Positions 16,526 through 24,279 of a stretch of DNA of 64,000 nt are shown here, one piece after another. Origin of the DNA: an uncultured Candidatus Saccharibacteria bacterium (GTDB taxonomy: Bacteria > Patescibacteriota > Saccharimonadia > Saccharimonadales > Saccharimonadaceae). The stretch covers positions 248,001-312,000 of the forward strand of contig CAMIMA010000001.1 in assembly GCA_946222675.1 (NCBI GenBank), given 5' to 3'. Position 1 is the first letter of the stretch, and every line of letters begins with the position of its first letter. The notes beneath the pieces were generated by a model. It was given only the letters and a program-made list of their open reading frames with translations. It searched no databases and was not told where the DNA came from. The translations under genes were made by a program, and so were the position numbers.

Positions 16526-17652
16526 GCGGCGCAAAATTGTGCTATTTCTTCACTAGTAGTGTAGATGCCAAATGAGGCGCGCACGACGCCGGATGGTAAA
16601 CTTAGATATTGTAAATAGAGGTCGTTACAGAGGCGGCCACCACGGGCATTGATGTTATAATTATCGCTCAGTAACATAGTGATGTCATGTGGACTAAGGT
16701 GTGGCACTGCTAAGCTAAGCATTGTACCGGAATACCCTACGCAGTAGCGTGCGAGGTCGTGTGCGGCGAGCTGTTCTCTTACGGTATTTCTAAGCGTTTG
16801 AAAATGTGTAGTGATATTATCCCACCCGATATTATTGAGGTAATCGATGGCAGTAGCGAGACCGATGGCGCCAGCAATGTGAGGCGTACCGGGTTCGAAC
16901 TTGGCGGGTGTGTTGAGCAAAGTAAATTGGTGGTGAACTGGATCAAGCTGGCTAAAGGTCTCGCTACCGAAGGCTACTGGTGTGAGTTTAGCCTGCAATT
17001 CACGTCGCACATAGAGTACGCCAATGCCAGTGGGGGCGTAGAGTTTGTGTCCGCTAAGGGCGAGAAAATCGCAGTCGAGTTGCTTGACGTCGACCGGATA
17101 ATGGCCAATGGCTTGACTGGCGTCGATTGCTACCCAGCCACCTGCTTGATGGACTGCTTTGGTAAATCGTGGAAAGTGATGTTGGCAACCGGTTATGTTG
17201 TCTGCTAAGGCATAGGAAAATAATTTAGTTTGTGGCGGGCAAGTTGGTTGGTCGTGCGCCAAAAAGTTTAATTGGCAATCTGATATATGGGCTAAATGCA
17301 CCCAAGGTAAGTAATTTGAATTATGTTCGTAAGGCGTTAGCACAATGGTGTATTGAGCGCCAACCATGGGCTGTAAAAAGTGCATAACGGCATTCAAACT
17401 GGCAGTGGCGGAGCTAGTGAAGATAATTTCATTGGGACGGCAGTTAATTAAATGCGCCACGGTGGCACGAGCAGCAGCAAATTGTGCCGTCACCTCGCCG
17501 GCCCTAGTATAATTGGAGCGGCCAATGTTGGCTGGGTCAGTGTAATAACTAGTGATAGCATCAATTACTACCGCGGGTTTGAGGCTAGTGGCTGCGCTGT
17601 CGAGGTAAATTGGGTGAGTTTTGGAAAAATATGGGAAGTCGCTACGATTCAT
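16495..17652 (-). CDS. sufS: Cysteine desulfurase SufS
   Basis: PLP enzyme that takes sulfur from cysteine as a persulfide for Fe-S cluster assembly. 385 residues. The PLP lysine is in LSGHKLYAPTG (Lys203) and the catalytic cysteine in ARGGRLCNDLYLQYL (Cys342). It is the last gene of sufC-sufB-sufD-sufS and overlaps sufD by 11 nt, so it is translationally coupled. No SufE or SufU partner is in the operon or elsewhere in the window. The stop is TGA and the 3' end overlaps the converging secreted-protein gene by 31 nt. Confidence 0.95.
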   Translation of the reverse strand: MNRSDFPYFSKTHPIYLDSAATSLKPAVVIDAITSYYTDPANIGRSNYTRAGEVTAQFAAARATVAHLINCRPNEIIFTSSATASLNAVMHFLQPMVGAQYTIVLTPYEHNSNYLPWVHLAHISDCQLNFLAHDQPTCPPQTKLFSYALADNITGCQHHFPRFTKAVHQAGGWVAIDASQAIGHYPVDVKQLDCDFLALSGHKLYAPTGIGVLYVRRELQAKLTPVAFGSETFSQLDPVHHQFTLLNTPAKFEPGTPHIAGAIGLATAIDYLNNIGWDNITTHFQTLRNTVREQLAAHDLARYCVGYSGTMLSLAVPHLSPHDITMLLSDNYNINARGGRLCNDLYLQYLSLPSGVVRASFGIYTTSEEIAQFCAAYSAVIKELA

Positions 17653-18088
17653 TTAACTTAATCCCCTCCTTGCGGTACGGCGCTGCGATGCCGTCGAGCA
17701 TCAAATTCTCGGCCGCCGTACGCGATAGGCCACGACTCATGAGATAAAACAGTTCATTTTCTGAAATGTATTTTGTACTGAGGGCATGGCCGGCTTTGAC
17801 AGTGTCGTTGTTGATTTTGAGGTTAGGCGCGGCCTCTACGGTGGCGTGGTCGCGCGTGATAACGTGAATTTCAAGCCAAGCGTCGGAGCGGGGTGCGGTT
17901 GGCGTGATGGTGATGGTGGCGTCGGCGCGCACTTTAGCTTTGCTGCTAGCAATAATTAAGATTTGGATGCGCGATCGCAATCCTGGCTTCTTATGATAAA
18001 AGTTAAATTTAAAGGCACAACTGGTATCAGTTTCAATTAAATATTTTTGCGTGAAGTCGCGCGTAATAGATTTAGTGATATATTTCAT
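17642..18088 (-). CDS. sufD: Minimal SufD-like Fe-S assembly protein
   Basis: 148 residues, roughly a third of a usual SufD (about 400). Part of the beta-helix is kept, plus the C-terminal helices that bind SufC: ENELFYLMSRGLSRTAAENLMLDGI matches the ELFYLRSRGI...A..L...GF end of SufB/SufD. KAGHAL holds the histidine of the family's SHGAT motif. The long N-terminal region is gone. The ATG overlaps the sufB TGA (ATGA), and the 3' end overlaps sufS. Position between sufB and sufS supports the SufD role: it should form the SufBCD scaffold with SufB and SufC. Confidence 0.8.
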   Translation of the reverse strand: MKYITKSITRDFTQKYLIETDTSCAFKFNFYHKKPGLRSRIQILIIASSKAKVRADATITITPTAPRSDAWLEIHVITRDHATVEAAPNLKINNDTVKAGHALSTKYISENELFYLMSRGLSRTAAENLMLDGIAAPYRKEGIKLNES

Positions 18089-19413
18089 CCCACCGAGCCC
18101 TCCATACTGAGGTTAATTAGGCGATTTAGTTCCACGGCATACTCCATTGGCAGGTTTTTGACGATTGGGTCAACAAAGCCGTTGACAATTAGGCCTGTGG
18201 CTTCATCTTCGTCGATACCACGGCTCATCATATAGAATAATTGTTCTTCACTAACCTTACTAACGGTGGCCTCGTGAGCGATTTGTGCGTCTGGCCGCTC
18301 AATAATATTTTTTGGAAAGGTATTAGATACACTTTGCGCATCCATTAGGAGAGCGTCGCATTTTGTGGAGGTTTTGGCGTCGGCGGCTGCTTGATCAATG
18401 TAAATTTTGCCGCGATATGAGCAAATGCCGCCGCCCAGAGAGATTGACTTAGCGATGATGGTAGAAGAAGTGTGTGGTGCCAAGTGAATCGCTTTGCCAC
18501 CGTTGTCTTGATTTTGACCGGTTTTAGCCACGCCGAGGGATAAGATATCACCACGCGCCCCTGGTTCAAGTAGGACAACAGATGGGTATTTCATAGTGAT
18601 TTTGGAGCCGATATTGCCATCGATCCACTCGCCAAGGGCATCGCCGTAAATATGCATGCGCTGGGTGGTGAGGTTGAGAACGTTAGTTGACCAGTTTTGA
18701 ATGGTGGTGTAGCGGACGCGTGAGTTAGCTAAGGCAACAACCTCCACTACGGCGGCGTGAAGTGAATCGGTCGTATAAATTGGCGCGGTACAGCCTTCAA
18801 CATATTGCACCTCGGCGCCTTCGTCGGCAATAATTAGGGTGCGTTCAAATTGACCGAGATTAGCAATGTTAATGCGAAAGTAAGCTTGGAGTGGGATGGT
18901 TAATTTGACGTGCGGCGGGACATAAATAAAGCTGCCGCCACTCCAAACGGCGGTGTTGAGTGCGGCGAATTTATTGTCGCTTGCTGGTATGACAGTGCCA
19001 AAATATTTTTTAAATAGTTCTGGGTAGCGTTGCAGGGCGGTATCGGTATCGAGAAAGACCACACCCATGTTTTCCCACTCTGCCTTGAGATTTTGGTAGA
19101 CGATAGTGGAGTCGTATTGTGCGCCGAGCCCAGCGAGGTATTTTTGTTCAGCTTCGGGCAGGCCGATTTGGTCATAAGTTTGACGGATATCAGAAGGCAA
19201 GTCTGACCAATCTGTGGTTGGTTTGTCAGACTTGGTGGCGTAGTAGCAAATGCTGTCAAAATCAATATCTAATTTAGGACCGAATTTTGGCATGGGCATT
19301 TTAATAAATTGACGGTAGGCGCGTAAGCGGCGGCGGAGCATCCATTGAGGTTCATGCTTAAGGGCGCTAATTTGGCGAACGGTGTCTTCGCTGAGGCCGT
19401 TAGGCAATCGCAT
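18085..19413 (-). CDS. sufB: Fe-S cluster scaffold protein SufB
   Basis: 442 residues, near full length. Family landmarks: VQYVEGCTAPIY, WSTNVLNLTTQR and the C-terminal QLFYMMSRGIDEDEATGLIVNGF that binds SufC. It is the main scaffold on which the cluster is built in the SufBC2D complex. The start overlaps the end of sufC by 14 nt and the stop overlaps sufD by 4 nt. The N-terminal RRLRAYRQFIKMPMP is typical. Confidence 0.96.
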   Translation of the reverse strand: MRLPNGLSEDTVRQISALKHEPQWMLRRRLRAYRQFIKMPMPKFGPKLDIDFDSICYYATKSDKPTTDWSDLPSDIRQTYDQIGLPEAEQKYLAGLGAQYDSTIVYQNLKAEWENMGVVFLDTDTALQRYPELFKKYFGTVIPASDNKFAALNTAVWSGGSFIYVPPHVKLTIPLQAYFRINIANLGQFERTLIIADEGAEVQYVEGCTAPIYTTDSLHAAVVEVVALANSRVRYTTIQNWSTNVLNLTTQRMHIYGDALGEWIDGNIGSKITMKYPSVVLLEPGARGDILSLGVAKTGQNQDNGGKAIHLAPHTSSTIIAKSISLGGGICSYRGKIYIDQAAADAKTSTKCDALLMDAQSVSNTFPKNIIERPDAQIAHEATVSKVSEEQLFYMMSRGIDEDEATGLIVNGFVDPIVKNLPMEYAVELNRLINLSMEGSVG

Positions 19414-20074
19414 TAAATTGCTCCATGTCGTAAGTGGTGGTTGGGTGCACGGCCGCTAAAAGTTGGTCGTGGTGCGAAATAATTACTAGAGTAGTTGGGT
19501 AGTGAAGCGCGCGCAGGCGGGAGCTTAAGTACTTGACGCTGATTTTATCGAGACCTGAGTCGGGCTCGTCGAGGAAGGCGAAGCGTGGCTTTAAGATTAG
19601 CATCTGCAGAATCTCAGACTTTTTCTTCTCGCCACCACTAAAGCCGACATTTAAGTCGCGGTTGTAGTCGAAGTGCTGAAAGCCGAGGTTGGCCGCTTCA
19701 GTTTGCAGCTGGTCTAACACCTCAAGGAAGTTAAACTGGTTATCAGTTAGTTTGGCAAGGCTGGTGCGCAAAAAGTTTGCATAACTTACACCCGGAATCT
19801 CGGCTGGATACTGCATAGCAAGGAAAATGCCACGCTTAGCGCGTTCGTCAGCCTTGAGGTGAGTGATGTCTTCGCCGTCGAGGATGATTTTGCCACCCGT
19901 GATTTGGTAGTGCGGGTGACCGGCGATGACATTAACTAGAGTGGACTTGCCGGAGCCGTTGCGGCCCAGTAAGGCGTAGCGGGCGTTGTCTTGAAAATCG
20001 AGCGTGACGTCTCGAAAAATTGGCTTGCCTTCAATGGTTGCTACGCTTAGATGTTCAACTCTTAGTCCCTGCAT
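19400..20074 (-). CDS. sufC: Fe-S assembly ATPase SufC
   Basis: ABC-type ATPase that drives rearrangement of the SufB-SufD scaffold. 224 residues. Walker A GRNGSGKSTL, signature FSGGEKKKSEI, Walker B FAFLDEPDSGLD and the His-switch VIISHHDQLL are all present. It is the first gene of the operon. On the minus strand a TGCCATAAT-like -10 lies about 8 nt before the ATG, so the operon may begin with a leaderless start. Divergent from nrdD, 182 nt away. Confidence 0.96.
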   Translation of the reverse strand: MQGLRVEHLSVATIEGKPIFRDVTLDFQDNARYALLGRNGSGKSTLVNVIAGHPHYQITGGKIILDGEDITHLKADERAKRGIFLAMQYPAEIPGVSYANFLRTSLAKLTDNQFNFLEVLDQLQTEAANLGFQHFDYNRDLNVGFSGGEKKKSEILQMLILKPRFAFLDEPDSGLDKISVKYLSSRLRALHYPTTLVIISHHDQLLAAVHPTTTYDMEQFNAIA

Positions 20075-20167
20075 ATAGTTGTATTATGGCAGGGAAAATT
20101 TAAAATAGCAAACATAATTTCGATGCCATCACTATAACTCGTTGCAAATATTACACGCATAAGCATA

Positions 20168-20197
20168 TTGACCACACTATATGCAGTGTAGTAAAAT
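20168..20197 (+). promoter_or_regulatory. Promoter of nrdDG
   Basis: TTGACC (20168-20173), 18-bp spacer, TAAAAT (20192-20197). The spacer contains NrdR-like box 1 almost entirely. Start of transcription near 20204; the leader runs to the ATG at 20257. Confidence 0.75.
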
Positions 20198-20222
20198 CAT
20201 AAATACACGCAAGATAAAGCGT
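20174..20222 (+). promoter_or_regulatory. Tandem NrdR-like boxes at the nrdD promoter
   Basis: Box 1, ACACTATATGCAGTGT (20174-20189), matches the NrdR consensus acaCwAtATaTwGtgt at 14 of 16 positions by eye. Box 2, ACGCAAGATAAAGCGT (20207-20222), matches 12 of 16 and is the core of a 20-bp inverted repeat with ACACGC/GCGTGT arms (20205-20224). The centres are 33 bp apart, about three helical turns, as in known NrdR operators. They lie over the -35/-10 spacer and the start of transcription, so binding should repress nrdDG. No nrdR gene is in the window. Confidence 0.75.
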
Positions 20223-20256
20223 GTGTAATATAATCAAAAGTCAAGAATGGGGGAAT

Positions 20257-22437
20257 ATGAAGGAAGCTGTACAAGCAAAACCAAGGTGTGTGAAGCGGGT
20301 AGCACGAGAGACAACAGAGGTGAAAGAAGATAAATTTGTCGCTAATAATGAAGCTTATCAAATCAGTGCGCTAATTGTACAGTTAATGAGGGCCTATCGA
20401 ACCATTGCCGGCTCGCTCGCTAAGGACTCAAGCAGTATCAAGCGTGAGAACGCAAACGTGAACGGCGACACGGCCATGGGCAAAATGTTGCAGTTTGGCC
20501 AGCAAGGCAGTAAAGCCTACGCTCGCGCTTGTCTCCTCCGACCTGCCCACGCCCATGCCCACGACGACGGCGATATCCACATTCATGACCTAGATTTTTA
20601 CGCAACGGGTACTTTGACTTGTTGCCAGACCGACCCGCTCGTTTTGTTTGACCATGGTGGCTTCTCAACCGGTCACGGTTACCTGAGGACGCCAAATAGC
20701 ATTGGTAGTTATGCGGCATTGTGTGCGATTATTTTACAGTCCAATCAAAACGAGCAGCATGGTGGTCAAGCCATTCCGAACTTTGATTACGCGATGGCGC
20801 CGGGAGTTAACAAGACTTATCGTAAGTCTATTAAGCGCATTTTAAATGAATATAATGATTTAACGGAGCAGAACTTGACGGCAGCTGCTGATGAATTAGC
20901 CAAGCTAAATTACCCTGACGTCATCAAAGGCTTGCCAGCGAAAGTATTTAAACTAGCTAAAGCGGATACGATTCGTCAGACTTATCAGGCGATGGAAGGG
21001 CTGGTGCATAACCTTAACACCATGCATAGCCGTGCCGGCGCGCAGGTGCCATTTACAAGTTTGAATTTTGGTACTGATACGACGCCAGCTGGTCGGTTGG
21101 TGGTTGAGCAGTGGCTCAAGGCGACTGAGGCTGGTCTTGGACATCACGAGACGCCAATTTTTCCAATTAGCATTTTTAAGGTGAAGGAAGGGGTAAATTA
21201 TAACCCTGAAGACCCAAATTACGACTTGTTTAAGTTGTCGATGAAGGTGTCGTCCAAGCGCTTGTTCCCGAATTTTGTGTTCTTGGATGCACCATTTAAT
21301 TTAAAGTGGTATCGGCCAAACGATTACCGTAGTGAAATTGCCACTATGGGCTGCCGCACGCGCGTGTTTGAGTCAATCTTCCCAGAGTCGAATGGTACGG
21401 CTTGTCAGCGTGGCAACTTATCTTACACCTCAATTAACCTGCCCCGGCTTGGCATCCGTCACGGTATTTGCCTTGGCGAGCGCAAGGTGGCTGACTGGAA
21501 AGCATTCTATCGGGATTTGGATAATTTGATGGATATGGTGGCGGAGCAGCTGATGGACCGCTATAACTTCCAGAAGGAAAAGTTGGTACGTGAGTTTCCA
21601 TTCCTTATGGGTGAAGGTAACTGGATGGGCAGCGATAAGCTGGGTATAGACGATAAGGTAGAGTCGGTCATCAAACACGGTTCGATGACAATCGGCTTTA
21701 TCGGGCTAGCCGAGACCTTGGTGGCGATGACGGGTCATCATCATGGTGAGTCGGATGCGATGGAGCAGAAGGGCTTAGAAATTGTGCGCCATATGCGCGA
21801 CAAGTGTAACGAGTATGAGGATAAGTATCATCTCAACTTTAGTGTATTTGCAACGCCAGCCGAGGGGCTGTCGGGACGATTCACGAAAACGGACCAAAAG
21901 CGCTATGGCAAAATCAAGGGCGTAACCGACCGCGAGTTTTATACTAATTCGTTCCATGTGCCGGTGTATTACAAGATTAGTGCTTTTGATAAAATCGACA
22001 AGGAAGCGCCGTTCCACGCGTTATGCTTAGGTGGGCACATCACTTACATTGAGCTTGATGGCGACCCAAGCCAGAACATTGAGGCCTTCGAGGCGGTGAT
22101 TCGTCACATGAAGGAGAAGGGTGTGGGCTATGGCTCGGTCAATCATCCGGTTGATTCTGACCCAGTCTGTGGCTTCTCGGGTATCATCTCGGGCACAACT
22201 TGTCCATCTTGTGGCCGCGAGGAGTCGGATGGCCCAGTCGGTTTTGAGCGCTTGCGCCGGATTACAGGTTACTTGGTGGGTACACTTGACCGCTGGAATG
22301 ACGCGAAGCGCGCCGAGGAAGCTGCGCGCGTCAAGCACACCGTTTCAACGAGCCTAAATGGCGTATACACTAAGAGTCAGAAGGCGGACCGTGAGTTAAA
22401 GAAGGCTACCAGCAGTCGTAACGACTTTAAGGTATAA
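20257..22437 (+). CDS. nrdD: Anaerobic ribonucleoside-triphosphate reductase NrdD (class III)
   Basis: Glycyl-radical enzyme that reduces NTPs to dNTPs without oxygen. About 726 residues from ATG 20257; a GTG at 20221 in the same frame falls inside NrdR box 2 and is unlikely. HAHAHDDGDIHIHDLDFY is the usual N-terminal core. There is a C-terminal zinc site (VCGFSG...CPSCG) and the glycyl-radical loop RRITGYLVGTLDRWN. The N-terminus before the core is only about 60 residues, and no clear ATP-cone (KRxG...) is seen, so ATP/dATP control may be absent or changed. Followed 7 nt later by nrdG. Confidence 0.95.
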   Translation: MKEAVQAKPRCVKRVARETTEVKEDKFVANNEAYQISALIVQLMRAYRTIAGSLAKDSSSIKRENANVNGDTAMGKMLQFGQQGSKAYARACLLRPAHAHAHDDGDIHIHDLDFYATGTLTCCQTDPLVLFDHGGFSTGHGYLRTPNSIGSYAALCAIILQSNQNEQHGGQAIPNFDYAMAPGVNKTYRKSIKRILNEYNDLTEQNLTAAADELAKLNYPDVIKGLPAKVFKLAKADTIRQTYQAMEGLVHNLNTMHSRAGAQVPFTSLNFGTDTTPAGRLVVEQWLKATEAGLGHHETPIFPISIFKVKEGVNYNPEDPNYDLFKLSMKVSSKRLFPNFVFLDAPFNLKWYRPNDYRSEIATMGCRTRVFESIFPESNGTACQRGNLSYTSINLPRLGIRHGICLGERKVADWKAFYRDLDNLMDMVAEQLMDRYNFQKEKLVREFPFLMGEGNWMGSDKLGIDDKVESVIKHGSMTIGFIGLAETLVAMTGHHHGESDAMEQKGLEIVRHMRDKCNEYEDKYHLNFSVFATPAEGLSGRFTKTDQKRYGKIKGVTDREFYTNSFHVPVYYKISAFDKIDKEAPFHALCLGGHITYIELDGDPSQNIEAFEAVIRHMKEKGVGYGSVNHPVDSDPVCGFSGIISGTTCPSCGREESDGPVGFERLRRITGYLVGTLDRWNDAKRAEEAARVKHTVSTSLNGVYTKSQKADRELKKATSSRNDFKV

Positions 22438-22438
22438 T
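22433..22438 (+). promoter_or_regulatory. Possible internal -10 for nrdG (leaderless)
   Basis: TATAAT overlaps the nrdD stop codon and sits 6 nt before the nrdG ATG, with no Shine-Dalgarno between. It may let nrdG be made on its own. Confidence 0.45.
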
Positions 22439-22444
22439 TAAGTT

Positions 22445-22963
22445 ATGGCAATTGAAGTAGCACCCGATGAAATATTATTAGCTGGCCCAATCCAGAGCGA
22501 TTCAATCGTTGATGGTGCGGGCCTGCGCGCCGTGGTATGGTGCCAAGGGTGCTACCGCGCTTGTCCGGGTTGCCATAATCCGGAGTCGTGGAGCGACCAA
22601 GCTGGTACGGTGGTGAAAATCGATTGGGTGAAGGAACAGCTTAAGAAAATGCGCGGTCAGACGGGACTAACCTTTAGTGGTGGCGAACCGATGCTGCAGG
22701 CAAAGGCCTGTAAGGAAATCGCAGACTGGGCGCGACGCGAAATGGGTTGGAATATCTGGTCGTTTACAGGGTTTACTTATGAGAATATCAAATATCAGCG
22801 TGAATGGGCGCGCCCAGAGATGTGGGAGTTCACTAAGTCGTTGGATGCGATGATTGACGGGATGTTTATCTTGCCAGAGCGTGATTTAACTCTGCGCTTT
22901 CGCGGGTCGCGCAACCAGCGTTTGTTACACCTTAAAGATGGTGAGATTACAGCAATTGAGTAG
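22445..22963 (+). CDS. nrdG: Anaerobic RNR activating radical-SAM protein NrdG
   Basis: 172 residues. The radical SAM cluster motif is CYRACPGCHNP (CxxxCxxC) and the GGE motif is TFSGGEPM. It uses a [4Fe-4S] cluster and S-adenosylmethionine to make the glycyl radical on NrdD. Directly downstream of nrdD. No Shine-Dalgarno precedes the ATG. Needs the Suf pathway for its cluster. Confidence 0.95.
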   Translation: MAIEVAPDEILLAGPIQSDSIVDGAGLRAVVWCQGCYRACPGCHNPESWSDQAGTVVKIDWVKEQLKKMRGQTGLTFSGGEPMLQAKACKEIADWARREMGWNIWSFTGFTYENIKYQREWARPEMWEFTKSLDAMIDGMFILPERDLTLRFRGSRNQRLLHLKDGEITAIE

Positions 22964-22970
22964 TCTGTAG

Positions 22971-22976
22971 TATAAT
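22971..22976 (+). promoter_or_regulatory. -10 box of tRNA-Arg(CCG)
   Basis: TATAAT 8 nt before the tRNA 5' end, in the gap after nrdG. Confidence 0.6.
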
Positions 22977-22984
22977 GGAGTTAT

Positions 22985-23061
22985 GCACCCGTAGCTCAGT
23001 GGATTAGAGCACTGGTTTCCGGTACCAGGTGTCGTAGGTTCGAATCCTATCGGGTGTACCA
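22985..23061 (+). tRNA. tRNA-Arg (anticodon CCG), CCA encoded
   Basis: 77 nt. Acceptor GCACCCG/CGGGTGT, D stem GCTC/GAGC, anticodon stem CTGGT/ACCAG around TTCCGGT, T arm GTTCGAATC, CCA encoded. Same acceptor and D arm as tRNA-Arg(TCG) at 29626. Confidence 0.95.
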
Positions 23062-23069
23062 ACCTAATT

Positions 23070-23094
23070 ACCCCTCATTTGAGGGGTGTTTTTA
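23070..23094 (+). terminator. Terminator after tRNA-Arg(CCG)
   Basis: ACCCCTC/GAGGGGT hairpin with an ATTT loop, then GTTTTTA. It overlaps the stop of the converging acyltransferase gene by 3 nt. Confidence 0.8.
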
Positions 23095-24276
23095 GTCGTT
23101 AACTATGTTATCGATCTTGGCACACAAGCGCTTGATCGGACCGGTATTGAGTGTGAGTTTTACCATGCGGTTTACTACTAAATGGTCGTAAATAATAGAT
23201 AAGATATTGCAAATTATAAAGACCACTACGCTGGCAATAGTGAGAGCCAGTAGTCTAACATAGGGGGCGTCGTTGACGGACAGAGTGGTCAGTAGGTCAA
23301 CTTTCTTCCATAAAGCCTCGCGGATTATTGCGCTGTCACTGATAAGGTAGATGCCGAGTACTGACGCACTGATTAACCTAGTAGCCCTACAGAGAATAGA
23401 GTTGGATAATATAGGCTTAATTTTTGTAAACAAGATAAAGATACCAGCGCCAACGAAGTTTTCGGCTGTTGCTACACCAGAATTCATAGTCATTTCGGGT
23501 AGACCGAGGTAGGCAAGGGCGCCGTTGTGCGATATTGGTAGGTTGGCGATATAGTGAATAAATATGTTAAACGCACAGCCACCGCAAATCAATAGCCAAA
23601 TTTGATAAGTCTTTAGTTTAATTGTGTGGCCATATAGTTTAATCCATGCGCCAATGAGGTAAGTGATAATAGAGACCATAAAGAAAAGATACGGCTCTGG
23701 ATTGGGTACAAAAGTATATTTAATAAAATGCACAGCGCTGAGTGCCAGAATGAGATAGCCGAGCTGTTTGCGATTGGAGTGTTGGATGAATTTGTTAAGC
23801 ATCGGCGACACTAACAATAAAATAAGATAGCTGATAATAAACCAGTGGCCATAAGATAGAATCGGTAAGATGCTAGACAATACAATGCCCCAGGTATTTA
23901 GCTTGTCAAACGCAGTTTGTGCGATGTCGGGCAATAAGTTTAGTCTGTCGGCGACTAAGAAGATAAGCAGCATCATTATGGCGTACCACCAGACATGCGC
24001 GAATGTTTTGATGATGTGCTTGGTGCTAAATTGGCGTTTGCAACAGAAATAGCCAGTTAGAATAAAAAAGATGGCTACTCCAACTTTGCCAATATCTGAT
24101 AGCGAGCTAAAAGTAGCGCTAATTAGAGCACCTTTGGGGTGTGATAGTGCTGAGTTGCATATTGAATGACAGAACACAACCATAAACATGGCGATGATGC
24201 GTAAAATCTCAAAACGTAGATCGCGCGGTTTATTGGTTTCTTTGGATCGATGGAAGATTTTTAAGATATTTAGCAT
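23092..24276 (-). CDS. Acyltransferase family 3 membrane protein (copy 1)
   Basis: 394 residues, about ten membrane segments. The Acyl_transf_3 start RDLRFEILRIIAMFMVVFCH holds the conserved Arg...Arg and catalytic-type His of this family, followed by GKVGVAIFFILTGYFCC. Such proteins usually move acetyl or other acyl groups onto sugars of wall or surface glycans. A paralogue lies at 26223 with the same order of motifs and the same C-terminal KxxNxVN-type end. Last gene of the minus-strand unit that contains the GT8 gene; 3 nt separate the two. Confidence 0.88.
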   Translation of the reverse strand: MLNILKIFHRSKETNKPRDLRFEILRIIAMFMVVFCHSICNSALSHPKGALISATFSSLSDIGKVGVAIFFILTGYFCCKRQFSTKHIIKTFAHVWWYAIMMLLIFLVADRLNLLPDIAQTAFDKLNTWGIVLSSILPILSYGHWFIISYLILLLVSPMLNKFIQHSNRKQLGYLILALSAVHFIKYTFVPNPEPYLFFMVSIITYLIGAWIKLYGHTIKLKTYQIWLLICGGCAFNIFIHYIANLPISHNGALAYLGLPEMTMNSGVATAENFVGAGIFILFTKIKPILSNSILCRATRLISASVLGIYLISDSAIIREALWKKVDLLTTLSVNDAPYVRLLALTIASVVVFIICNILSIIYDHLVVNRMVKLTLNTGPIKRLCAKIDNIVND

Positions 24277-24279
24277 TTA

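Noticed and set aside
16118..16534. 138-codon open frame on the minus strand opposite the tail of the secreted protein
   Set aside because: It mirrors the C-rich low-complexity tail, has no recognisable domain, overlaps sufS and lacks a ribosome site; a shadow is more likely.
16759..17208. 149-codon plus-strand frame inside sufS
   Set aside because: Antisense to a clear SufS with complete active site; no ribosome site or known domain.
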